Assembly (NCBI GenBank): GCA_964584815.1
Contig: CAZPBO010000077.1
Location: forward strand, 1 to 7,305
DNA: 7,305 bases
Direction of reading: 5' to 3'
From: CAZPBO01 sp964584815
GTDB taxonomy: Bacteria > Planctomycetota > SKW154
Below, piece by piece: positions 1-6,394 of this stretch. Numbering within the stretch: position 1 is the stretch's first letter; each line of letters starts with the position of its first letter. The notes beneath the pieces were generated by a model. The model saw nothing but the letters and a program-made list of their open reading frames with translations, was not told where the DNA came from and did no database searches. Both the position numbers and the translations under genes were made by a program.

Positions 1-897
1 GGTTTTCTGTCGCTTCTTTCAGAGGCGGATGCGCTGAAGCGTCGTTCGCGTCTGACGGTGAGACGGGATTCGCCGCTTGAGGGACGCCTTCTGGGGCTCA
101 TTTTCCAGAAGCCTTCCACCCGCACAAGAGTCAGTTTTGAGGCGGCGATGGAGCGTCTGGGTGGCAGGGCGCTCTATCTGGGATGGTCTGACCTGCAGTT
201 GGGACGGGGGGAGACGGTTGCTGACACAGCGCGTGTTCTCTCACGGTATCTTGACGCGATTGCCGCGCGCGTCTTCGCGCACTCCACACTTGAGGAACTC
301 TCTCGCAACGCGTCCGTCCCCGTTATAAATGCGCTCTCGGATTCATTCCACCCCTGCCAGGCGCTTGCGGATATGCTCACAATAAAGACGCGCAAAGGCG
401 CATTGGATGGGGTTAAGTTGGCGTGGGTGGGGGATGGCAACAATGTTTGCCATTCTCTGATGCTGTCGGCAGGGCTTCTGGGGCTGAAGATGCGCATTGC
501 GACGCCAAAAGGTTATGAACCTGACGGGGCGGTGGTGGAGCGAGCGCGGATGCTGTGCGCGGAATCCGGCGGGGAGATTAGTTTGACGACTGATCCGCAG
601 GAAGCGGTGGCGGATGCCGATGTGGTCTACACCGATGTCTGGGCGTCAATGGGGCAGGAGGATGAGGCGGAAAAGAGGCGGCAGATTTTTGCACCCTATC
701 AGGTGAACGCCGCGCTTATGGAGTTGGCGGACAAGGACGCAATTTTTATGCACTGTCTGCCGGCACACCGAGGTGATGAGGTGACAGGAGAGGTGATTGA
801 CGGGCGCTGGTCGGTTGTGTGGGAACAGGCGGAGAACAGGATGTGGGTGCAGATGGCACTTCTGCTTGCGCTCTTGAGGGAGGGCGGTAAGGAGTGA
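1..897 (+). CDS. argF: Ornithine carbamoyltransferase, 5' end missing
   Basis: This enzyme joins carbamoyl phosphate to ornithine to give citrulline, the sixth step of arginine synthesis, in the cytoplasm. The reading frame is open from base 1, and the residues before the first in-window GTG (58) already look like the family's N-terminus (FLSLLSEADALK). The true start therefore lies upstream, and perhaps 15-30 residues are missing. Visible motifs are STRTR (carbamoyl phosphate binding), HPCQALAD, VGDGNNV, the ornithine-binding loop DVWASMGQE and the catalytic HCLPAHRG. The SMG loop and the HCLP motif separate it from aspartate carbamoyltransferase. Near the C-terminus, where the family usually reads ENR-(L/M)-H-x-x-K-A, this protein has ENRMWVQMA, so the His and the Lys are replaced. 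Its stop codon overlaps the GTG of the sigma-factor gene by 4 bp. The gene symbol argF (versus argI) is by family only. Confidence 0.95.
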   Translation, partial: GFLSLLSEADALKRRSRLTVRRDSPLEGRLLGLIFQKPSTRTRVSFEAAMERLGGRALYLGWSDLQLGRGETVADTARVLSRYLDAIAARVFAHSTLEELSRNASVPVINALSDSFHPCQALADMLTIKTRKGALDGVKLAWVGDGNNVCHSLMLSAGLLGLKMRIATPKGYEPDGAVVERARMLCAESGGEISLTTDPQEAVADADVVYTDVWASMGQEDEAEKRRQIFAPYQVNAALMELADKDAIFMHCLPAHRGDEVTGEVIDGRWSVVWEQAENRMWVQMALLLALLREGGKE

Positions 898-1469
898 AGG
901 ACGAGGAACTGGTGGAGAGAGCGGCGGGTGGGGATGAGGAGGCGTTCAAGGAGTTGTTCAAGCGGTATGCCAATCTTGCGGGCGCGGTTGCCTTCGGGGT
1001 TTTGGGCGAGTATGCCGCGGCTCAAGATGCGGTTCAGGAGACTTTTTTTCGCCTGTGGCGGCTTCTGCCCCGCCTGCGTGAGCCGCGCAAGGTGAAGCAA
1101 CTGGTGGTAAAGACGGCGCGGAGCGTTTGTTTTGATGTGCTGCGCCGTCGCTCCGCCGCCAAACGCACACCAACCATCCCCTTCTCATCCCTTGAAACGG
1201 ACGAGGAACGACCCATACAAGTTCCCACCGAAGCGCCACCATCTGACGCGCTTCTCCGAAAAGAGATTGTGGACGCCTTAATGCGGGAGGTGGACATCCT
1301 CCCTGAAGCGTATCGGGAGGTGGTGGCGCTGCGTTACATAACAGAACTCTCCTGTCAGGAGATAGCGGAGTTGCTGGAGACGACGGTTTCGGCGGTGGAG
1401 GCGCGGCTGCATCGCGCAAGGGAGCACCTGCGACGCCGACTTGAACGCATCATCGGAGGTTCGTCGTGA
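894..1469 (+). CDS. ECF-type RNA polymerase sigma factor (sigma-70 family)
   Basis: This is a 191-residue protein of the size and two-domain layout of ECF sigma factors, which direct RNA polymerase to a small set of promoters. Sigma region 2 spans about residues 15-87, with the core-binding and -10 recognition block around DAVQETFFRLW and the basic run VLRRR. A poorly conserved linker follows (about 88-122, rich in Pro, Thr and Glu). Region 4 spans about 125-185, with the helix-turn-helix ELSCQEIAELLETTVSAVEARLHRAR. The GTG start at 894 overlaps the argF stop as GTGA and is preceded by a purine-rich ribosome site (GGAGGG and AAGGAG around 879-893). No anti-sigma factor follows; the next gene is tatC, again with a GTGA overlap. 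Control by a partner encoded elsewhere, or by transcript level only, is possible. Its target promoters cannot be told from this window. Confidence 0.9.
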   Translation: MKDEELVERAAGGDEEAFKELFKRYANLAGAVAFGVLGEYAAAQDAVQETFFRLWRLLPRLREPRKVKQLVVKTARSVCFDVLRRRSAAKRTPTIPFSSLETDEERPIQVPTEAPPSDALLRKEIVDALMREVDILPEAYREVVALRYITELSCQEIAELLETTVSAVEARLHRAREHLRRRLERIIGGSS

Positions 1470-2335
1470 AAAAGATGTCCTTGTGGGACCATCTGGATGA
1501 GTTACGGAGCCGCCTTATTCTGTGCGCACTCTTTTTCGGCGTCTGCCTCGCCGCCGCCCTCACCTTCCAGAACCATCTTATGCGCATTGTTCTGCTGCCC
1601 CACACGGCTGTTGCCTCAAAAGTGAAAAGCCCGCTTCAGGACGCGCTCCTCAAAGCCGCAAAAGAGCAGCAAAAGCAGAACCCCGCTCTTGCCGAAGCCC
1701 TCAAAAGCCTTGCCGAAAACTTCAAACCCACAAAACTGATTGCCATAAAATATCCTGAATCGTTCCTCGCCTATTTCCGTGTCTGCTTGATAGCAGCGCT
1801 TATCGCCACTATTCCTTTTTTGGTCTTTCAGTTGTGGCGTTTTGTTGCGGCAGGTCTATATCAGCACGAAAGGCGCGTCGCTCGTTTCTTTGTTCCGTTA
1901 GGGTTGATTTTGTTCTTCGCAGGGCTTGCTTTCGGATACTTTCTTTTGGTTCCTGTGGCGTTAAGATTTTTGCTGACATACGGTTCACCTGATGTGGTTG
2001 TTGCCCGCATCAGCATCGGCGCCTACCTTGACTTTTTCAACACCATAATGCTGGCGCTGGGGTTGTGTTTTCAGTTGCCACTTGGGATGATGCTGGTGGC
2101 AGCAGCAGGGATAGCGCAGGCTTCAGAAATGGCGCACTACCGCCGTCATATAGTCGTCGCCGTCTTCGTAGTCGCCGCCGCCCTCACGCCACCTGATGTC
2201 ATCACCCAATTTCTCCTTGCCATTCCGCTTATCGGACTGTATGAGTTTGGTCTGGTGCTGGCGCGTTTTATGGGGAGGAAAGATGAAAGCGATACTGACA
2301 GGTCCGCCGCAGGCGGGCAAGACGACACTGTTTGA
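1466..2335 (+). CDS. tatC: Sec-independent protein translocase subunit TatC
   Basis: TatC is the multispanning membrane subunit of the twin-arginine translocase. It binds the RR leader of folded proteins and moves them across the inner membrane with TatA/TatB, which are not in this window. The N-terminus SLWDHLDELRSRL is the family signature, with the conserved Glu at residue 12. Further matches are FQLWRFVAAGLYQHERR (about 121-137), FQLPLGMMLV (202-211) and LTPPDVITQFLLAIPLIGLYEFG (240-262). Hydrophobic spans lie at about 16-35, 104-124, 141-165, 189-213, 227-240 and 244-268, matching six helices. The first periplasmic loop (about 45-97) is longer than in E. coli TatC and contains a charged helix-like stretch around residues 55-88. 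The GTG start has GGAGGT at 1455-1460 and overlaps the sigma-factor stop by 4 bp. The C-terminal tail overlaps the next gene by 53 bp. Confidence 0.95.
   Translation: MKKMSLWDHLDELRSRLILCALFFGVCLAAALTFQNHLMRIVLLPHTAVASKVKSPLQDALLKAAKEQQKQNPALAEALKSLAENFKPTKLIAIKYPESFLAYFRVCLIAALIATIPFLVFQLWRFVAAGLYQHERRVARFFVPLGLILFFAGLAFGYFLLVPVALRFLLTYGSPDVVVARISIGAYLDFFNTIMLALGLCFQLPLGMMLVAAAGIAQASEMAHYRRHIVVAVFVVAAALTPPDVITQFLLAIPLIGLYEFGLVLARFMGRKDESDTDRSAAGGQDDTV
2272..2278 (+). promoter_or_regulatory. Ribosome binding site inside tatC
   Basis: The sequence GGGGAGG lies four bases before the ATG at 2283. It decides the start of the YchF-like gene. A longer in-frame opening exists from 2196, but it has no such site, would overlap tatC by 140 bp, and would put extra residues ahead of a P-loop that normally sits at the very N-terminus. 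Confidence 0.8.
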
Positions 2336-3284
2336 GGGAGTCTGCGCCCATATAGGTGCGCGTTCCGCAGCCGCCTCAACACACCACATCCTCAACATCA
2401 CCCTCTCATCAGATGAGCGTCTGGCGCGTCTGAAGGAGATAACCGCCCGTCCAAACGCTGTTCCTGCACGCTTTACCCTTTCTGACCCAACACCCGCCGC
2501 ATCAGAAGGGCAAAAAACCGCGCTCATGCGCCAATCCGATGTGCTCGTTTTTGTTCTGCCGCTCTTTGCGGGAGTAGACCCGCAAAAGCAGCGTGATGAG
2601 TTCATAAACTGGCGGATTCAGCAGGACTTGGAGGTTGTGGAGGGGAGGCTTGAGCGGGTGGAGGCGGCGATTAGGAAAGGCGGCGCGGCGAAAAAGGAAG
2701 CAGAAAAAGAGCATCCGGTTCTTGTTGAGGTAGCGAAGCGTCTGCGGGCGCGGCAGGAACTTGCTGACATCACATCCGACCCCGAAAAACGCAGGTTGCT
2801 CGCCCATTTCGGACTCCTTTGCGCAAAACCGATTGTCTGGGTGGCAAACACCCCAGAGGATGCCGCATTAGACGGACCCGAATGGGCTTTTTGTATCTGT
2901 GCGAAGTTGGAGAAGGAGTTGGCGGAGATGGAGGAGACAGAACGGGCGGAGTTTCTGGCGATGTTTGGCTTGGAAAGGCTGCATTGGGACGAGTTGATAA
3001 AGCGAATATATTTTGGCGGCGGGTGGGGTCTGTTCTACACGGTAGGAGAAGAGGAGGTGCGGGCGTGGGAGATGAGTTGCGGGATGACGGCGCGCGAGGC
3101 GGCGGCGAAGGTTCATACCGACTTCGCCAAACATTTTGTGAAAGCAGAAATTGTGCGTTATGAGGATATGGTGGAGTGCGGCGGTTGGGACGCAGCGGTT
3201 GCGGCGGGCAAAATGCGCAGTGTCCCAGCCGACCATACGCTCAACGACGGAGATGTGGTCTATATAAAGGCGGCGGTGCGATGA
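2283..3284 (+). CDS. Divergent YchF/Obg-like P-loop NTPase with C-terminal TGS/DUF933 domain
   Basis: This is a 333-residue protein with the layout of YchF (OLA1), a ribosome-associated P-loop ATPase/GTPase, but well diverged from it. The P-loop GPPQAGKT is at residues 7-14. The block SDERLARLKEITARP (42-57) matches the YchF segment before its G3 motif. Residues 104-133 (EFINWRIQQDLEVVEGRLERVE...) match the helical coiled-coil insert. VANTPED (187-193) sits where YchF has its NxxE specificity motif. The C-terminus (about 245-333: KVHTDFAKHFVKAEIVRYEDMVE, then AGKMR and NDGDVVYIK) is a good YchF TGS/DUF933 match. At the G3 position, where YchF has D-(I/T)-A-G-L, this protein reads DPTPA (68-72), so the Walker B/switch II motif is not recognisable. 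True YchF is usually about 360 residues. It overlaps tatC by 53 bp and the next gene by 4 bp. It is probably a paralogue rather than the housekeeping YchF; whether it hydrolyses nucleotide is unknown. Confidence 0.8.
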   Translation: MKAILTGPPQAGKTTLFEGVCAHIGARSAAASTHHILNITLSSDERLARLKEITARPNAVPARFTLSDPTPAASEGQKTALMRQSDVLVFVLPLFAGVDPQKQRDEFINWRIQQDLEVVEGRLERVEAAIRKGGAAKKEAEKEHPVLVEVAKRLRARQELADITSDPEKRRLLAHFGLLCAKPIVWVANTPEDAALDGPEWAFCICAKLEKELAEMEETERAEFLAMFGLERLHWDELIKRIYFGGGWGLFYTVGEEEVRAWEMSCGMTAREAAAKVHTDFAKHFVKAEIVRYEDMVECGGWDAAVAAGKMRSVPADHTLNDGDVVYIKAAVR

Positions 3285-3895
3285 TAAGACAGGCGGTTTG
3301 CTATCTTCTTGCTGGAGTTGGAGAACCTTCGGCGTGGCAGCGCCACAGCCTCGCAACCGCTTTCCTTGCATCGCGCATCGCAAAAGCGCTCCCCAAATGC
3401 GACATAAAACTCGCCGTTACAGGTGCCCTCCTTCACGATGTCGGAAGACAAATCTCCTGCGGTCTCTTCCACGGACTATACGGATACTTCCTGCTCAAAG
3501 GACACAGGCTCTTCTCACAATGCGCCCGCTTCTGCGTCACCCACTGGCTTAAGGGCAGAACAGAAGAGGAGATACTGCGGGAAGGAGACCTGCCGGCAGG
3601 CTGTGTAAAGGCGCTGCTTGCGCTTGAGGATTTTGTCAGCCTGGGTGTTGAGGATTTGGTGGTGAATGTGGCGGACTCTGTGGCGCGGCGTGATGTGGTC
3701 GTCAGCATCCATACCCGCTATGAAGACGCCGCACGCCGATACGGCGCCTCACCCTGGCTTGCCGGCAACAAGCAGCGAACTCTCCGCTTCAAAGCCCAAC
3801 TTGACCGCCTCGCAAAGCGCGACATTTACACACTTTTCCCGCCTTTTGGCACACGCATAACCCCCGATATGGCGTTTAAGGAGTTAGGACTGTAG
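3281..3895 (+). CDS. HD-domain metal-dependent phosphohydrolase, TIGR00295-like
   Basis: This is a 204-residue cytoplasmic protein of the HD superfamily, whose members use a His/Asp metal site to hydrolyse phosphate esters, often of nucleotides. The metal ligands can be traced: His22 in WQRHSLATA, His52-Asp53 in GALLHDVGR, His64 in LFHGLYGY, probably His88 in FCVTHWLKGRTEEE, and Asp132 in VNVADSVARRD. The spacing, with GALLHD(I/V)GR followed by a conserved H and a late ADxxxR, resembles the small uncharacterised family TIGR00295; this was recognised by eye, not by a search. The substrate is unknown. The ATG at 3281 overlaps the preceding stop as ATGA and was preferred over an upstream in-frame ATG at 3176, which lies deep in the previous gene and adds residues before the HD fold. 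The following gene starts 11 bp after its stop. Confidence 0.8.
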   Translation: MIRQAVCYLLAGVGEPSAWQRHSLATAFLASRIAKALPKCDIKLAVTGALLHDVGRQISCGLFHGLYGYFLLKGHRLFSQCARFCVTHWLKGRTEEEILREGDLPAGCVKALLALEDFVSLGVEDLVVNVADSVARRDVVVSIHTRYEDAARRYGASPWLAGNKQRTLRFKAQLDRLAKRDIYTLFPPFGTRITPDMAFKELGL

Positions 3896-3899
3896 GAGG
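3894..3899 (+). promoter_or_regulatory. Ribosome binding site for a TTG start
   Basis: AGGAGG lies seven bases before the TTG at 3907 and overlaps the stop codon of the HD-domain gene. It supports TTG as the start, because there is no ATG or GTG nearby. The resulting protein begins MGIDRREFLK, placing the twin-arginine motif at the expected distance from the N-terminus. Confidence 0.8.
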
Positions 3900-3906
3900 A
3901 CTGGTC

Positions 3907-4878
3907 TTGGGCATTGACCGCAGGGAGTTTCTGAAGCGAATGGCTGCGGGCGCTGCGGCATTGACACTCGGCTCACTCCTTGACGCACAGGACAAAGAAG
4001 AACCGAAGGGCAAGCCGCCGAGGAAGTTCGCGGATGCCGAAGTCTGGGTTGCGGAAGGCTTCAAAACGCCTCAAGATGCGGTGAACGCCGCCGTTGACGC
4101 CGCAGGCTTCCTCAAAACCCTGCCTGTTAAGGGCAAACGCGTGGTCTTAAAACCCAACATTGCGTTCAACCGCCGCCCCGAGGAGGGTGCTTGCACCCAC
4201 CCTGATGTGGTCGCCGCCACGGTGCGCATCTTCAAAAAAGCCGGCGCCAAAGAGGTGCTGGTGCTTGACCGCGCCGTCGCCAACCCGCACCACACCTACA
4301 AAACAAGCGGCATAAAAGAAGCAGTAGAGCGCGCAGGTGGGAAACTCCTCTTCCCTGACTGGAAAGGCGAACTATTCTTCCTTGAACGGCGAATACCCAA
4401 CGCCGTAGCACTCAAGAAATGGACATTTCTAAAGGAAGTGCTTGAGGCAGATGTTCTGGTGAATCTGCCCGTGGCGAAGCATCACGGACTTGCTGTTCTG
4501 ACCTGCGCGGTGAAAAACTGGCTCGGCGTTGTGGGTGGGCGGCGAGGAAGACTGCATCTTCAGATACACCAAAACCTTGTTGACATAGCACGGCTGATAA
4601 AACCAGCATTTGTGGTCGCCGACTGCTGGCGGATGCTTTTCCGTCGCGGTCCCCAAGGACGCTCAAAGGACGACCTTATACATCCGAAAGTCGTTGTCGT
4701 GGGAAAAAATATGTTCACTGTGGACGCATATGTGGTGACGCTGTTTGCAAAACACAGCCCCGGCTGGAAAAATAGAAAACCGCACGATATAGGGTATCTG
4801 AAGTTGGGCTTTGAGCAGGGGTTGGGTGAGACGCGTCCAGAAAAGATAAAAGTGCACCCAGTGAGACCGAAGAAATGA
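3907..4878 (+). CDS. DUF362 family protein with twin-arginine signal
   Basis: This is a 323-residue protein whose N-terminus DRREFLKRMAAGAAALTLG has a twin-arginine pair (R5-R6), the typical xFLK continuation and a hydrophobic run (about 12-25). It is predicted to be folded in the cytoplasm and exported by Tat. The rest is a DUF362 domain (about 43-318). Family-like blocks are VVLKPNIAF (79-87), THPDVVAATVRIFKKAGAKEVLVLD (97-121), VLVNLPVAKHHGLAVLTCAVKNWLGVV (183-209), a conserved His at 221 and a VVADC...GPQG...VDAY block (236-275). No CxxCxxC iron-sulfur motif is present, unlike DUF362 members fused to ferredoxin domains. The family has no established general function. A TTG start with AGGAGG is used. 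The stop overlaps the activator gene by 4 bp. Sharing a transcription unit with tatC fits its predicted export route. No clear AxA cleavage site is seen, so the leader might stay as an anchor. Confidence 0.85.
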   Translation: MGIDRREFLKRMAAGAAALTLGSLLDAQDKEEPKGKPPRKFADAEVWVAEGFKTPQDAVNAAVDAAGFLKTLPVKGKRVVLKPNIAFNRRPEEGACTHPDVVAATVRIFKKAGAKEVLVLDRAVANPHHTYKTSGIKEAVERAGGKLLFPDWKGELFFLERRIPNAVALKKWTFLKEVLEADVLVNLPVAKHHGLAVLTCAVKNWLGVVGGRRGRLHLQIHQNLVDIARLIKPAFVVADCWRMLFRRGPQGRSKDDLIHPKVVVVGKNMFTVDAYVVTLFAKHSPGWKNRKPHDIGYLKLGFEQGLGETRPEKIKVHPVRPKK

Positions 4879-6347
4879 GTCGCGAGAAACTCCTACTACT
4901 TCTCGGAGAGGTGTTTGAATCGCTTGCGGGGACGGGTCTACAGGAGGAGGGGGTTCTGGAGGCGGTTTTGGCGGCGGCGATGCGGGCAGCAGATGCTGAA
5001 CGCGGCTTCGTTATAGCCCTTGACGAGGAAGGACGCGTGGACTGCATCGCCGCGGTGGGGGTGGACAAATCCGAAATCGCCACCCCCGACCAACAAATAA
5101 GCCAGACCATCGTGAAAAAAGTTGTGGAGTCAGGAGAACCCTTCGCATCAGAGGACGCGACAAAGGAGGAGTCACTGTCAGGCGCGGCGTCGGTTTTCCG
5201 CCTCAATATTAAGTCGGTTCTCTGTGTGCCGATACAGAACGCAGACACCACCATAGGAGCACTCTACCTTGAAAGCAAAGGACTGTCGTGCCGTTTTACG
5301 CAAGAGAAAATCTCCCTCATCGGCAAACTGGCACAGTGCGTCAGCACGCTTGTGGAGGGCGCGAGGAAAACACGCTCCCTGCAGCGTCAGGTGGACGCTC
5401 TTCGTCGCCGCATTAACTGCTCCTATCGCTACGGCGACCTCATCGGACGCTCCCCACAAATGCAACGCGTCTTCAAACTTCTTGAGCGCATCCGTAACTA
5501 CGAAGCACCCGTTCTGATATGCGGCGAAACGGGAACAGGTAAAGACCTTGTTGCGCGCATAATCCACAACGAATCTCCCCGCGCGGACGGTCCGTTCATC
5601 GCCGTCAACTGCGGCGCCATCCCCGAAACGCTCCTTGAAGACGAGTTGTTCGGGCACATCCGAGGCGCGTTCACCAGCGCAGAAAACGACCGCGCAGGAC
5701 TCATTGAGTCGGCTGACGGCGGCACACTCTTCCTTGATGAGGTTGAAACAATGCCACCCGCTATGCAGGTCAAACTCCTGCGTGTGCTTGAGGATGGACA
5801 GGTGCGCCGCATCGGCTCCAACACCACAAAACCCGTCAACATCCGCCTCATCTGCGCCACCAACCGCGACCTCCAACAACTCCTCAAAACAGGCGCCTTC
5901 CGCGATGACCTCTACTACCGCATCGCCGTCATCCGCATCCAACTGCCGCCTCTGCGACAACGCCGCGAAGATATCCCCCTCCTCGCCACAGAAATCTTGA
6001 ATCAACTCAACGCCGAAACAGGATGTGAAAAACGCTTGTCTTCCGCGGCTATCAAAACCCTCCTCACTTACGACTGGAAAGGCAATGTGCGCGAGTTGCG
6101 CAACACCCTCTACGCAGCACTCCTTGCCTCACACTCCAACACCATCCAACCAGAAGACCTCCCAATCAAGAGCGCTCTGAAGGAGCCTCCAAAAGACCTG
6201 CGCCAGGCAAAAACCGAACTCACCAAAGCCGCGATTCTGGACGCACTCTCCCAAACAGGTGGCAACCGCACAAAAGCCGCCAAACTGCTCGGTATCTCCC
6301 GCCGTTGGCTCACACAACTCATCCGCCGCTTCGCCATCAAAACCTAA
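4875..6347 (+). CDS. Sigma-54-dependent transcriptional activator (GAF, AAA+, Fis-type HTH)
   Basis: This 490-residue enhancer-binding protein hydrolyses ATP to open promoters bound by sigma-54 RNA polymerase. A GAF sensor domain occupies about residues 10-162, followed by a short helical linker (163-183). The AAA+ domain (about 188-425) has Walker A GETGTGKD (217-224), Walker B GGTLFLDEV (282-290), sensor I ICATN (326-330), FRDDLYYRI with the arginine-finger region (342-350) and GNVRELR (403-409). The C-terminal helix-turn-helix (about 448-488) contains GGNRTKAAKLLGISRR. There is no receiver domain, so it is probably controlled by a ligand or signal at the GAF domain, not by phosphorylation. 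The sigma-54 contact loop reads GAFTSA (264-269) in place of GAFTGA. The ATG overlaps the DUF362 stop as ATGA, with no strong ribosome site, which suggests translational coupling. A sigma-54-like promoter begins at the base after its stop codon, marking the likely target. Confidence 0.95.
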   Translation: MSREKLLLLLGEVFESLAGTGLQEEGVLEAVLAAAMRAADAERGFVIALDEEGRVDCIAAVGVDKSEIATPDQQISQTIVKKVVESGEPFASEDATKEESLSGAASVFRLNIKSVLCVPIQNADTTIGALYLESKGLSCRFTQEKISLIGKLAQCVSTLVEGARKTRSLQRQVDALRRRINCSYRYGDLIGRSPQMQRVFKLLERIRNYEAPVLICGETGTGKDLVARIIHNESPRADGPFIAVNCGAIPETLLEDELFGHIRGAFTSAENDRAGLIESADGGTLFLDEVETMPPAMQVKLLRVLEDGQVRRIGSNTTKPVNIRLICATNRDLQQLLKTGAFRDDLYYRIAVIRIQLPPLRQRREDIPLLATEILNQLNAETGCEKRLSSAAIKTLLTYDWKGNVRELRNTLYAALLASHSNTIQPEDLPIKSALKEPPKDLRQAKTELTKAAILDALSQTGGNRTKAAKLLGISRRWLTQLIRRFAIKT

Positions 6348-6363
6348 CGGCACAAAAATTGCA
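6348..6363 (+). promoter_or_regulatory. Sigma-54 (-24/-12) promoter candidate
   Basis: The sequence CGGCACAAAAATTGCA matches the sigma-54 consensus TGGCACG-N4-TTGCW at 10 of the 12 defined positions. The essential GG (6349-6350) and GC (6361-6362) have the exact 12-base spacing. The two mismatches are the first T and the G after CAC. It starts at the first base after the activator's stop codon. Predicted transcription start is about 6374, which leaves a leader of about 21 bases that still contains the GGAGG ribosome site at 6383-6387. The activator encoded just upstream is the natural candidate to drive it. Confidence 0.75.
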
Positions 6364-6394
6364 CCCCACACCAACGACCTTTGGAGGCAGAACA

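Noticed and set aside
1835..1849. TGGCG...TTGCG sequence resembling a sigma-54 promoter inside tatC
   Set aside because: The GG-to-GC spacing is one base too short, and the bases encode the conserved QLWRFVAAG block of TatC.
2123..2605. Minus-strand open frame of 160 codons opposite tatC and the YchF-like gene
   Set aside because: It lies opposite conserved TatC and P-loop coding sequence, and its translation is low-complexity and Arg/Ser-rich, as antisense frames usually are here.
5178..6005. Long open frame on the minus strand (275 codons) opposite the activator gene
   Set aside because: It is antisense to strongly conserved GAF and AAA+ coding sequence, has no recognisable domain, and is the expected shadow of G+C-rich coding DNA.
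6197..6207. CCTG-CGC-CAGG mini-palindrome as an upstream binding site for the activator
   Set aside because: The distance to the promoter (about 150 bp) is suitable, but it is a single short copy inside coding sequence, with no second site seen.
6371..6384. CCAA/TTGG inverted repeat that could hide the ribosome site of the first small gene
   Set aside because: There are only four base pairs, and the predicted transcript start at about 6374 would remove most of the 5' arm.
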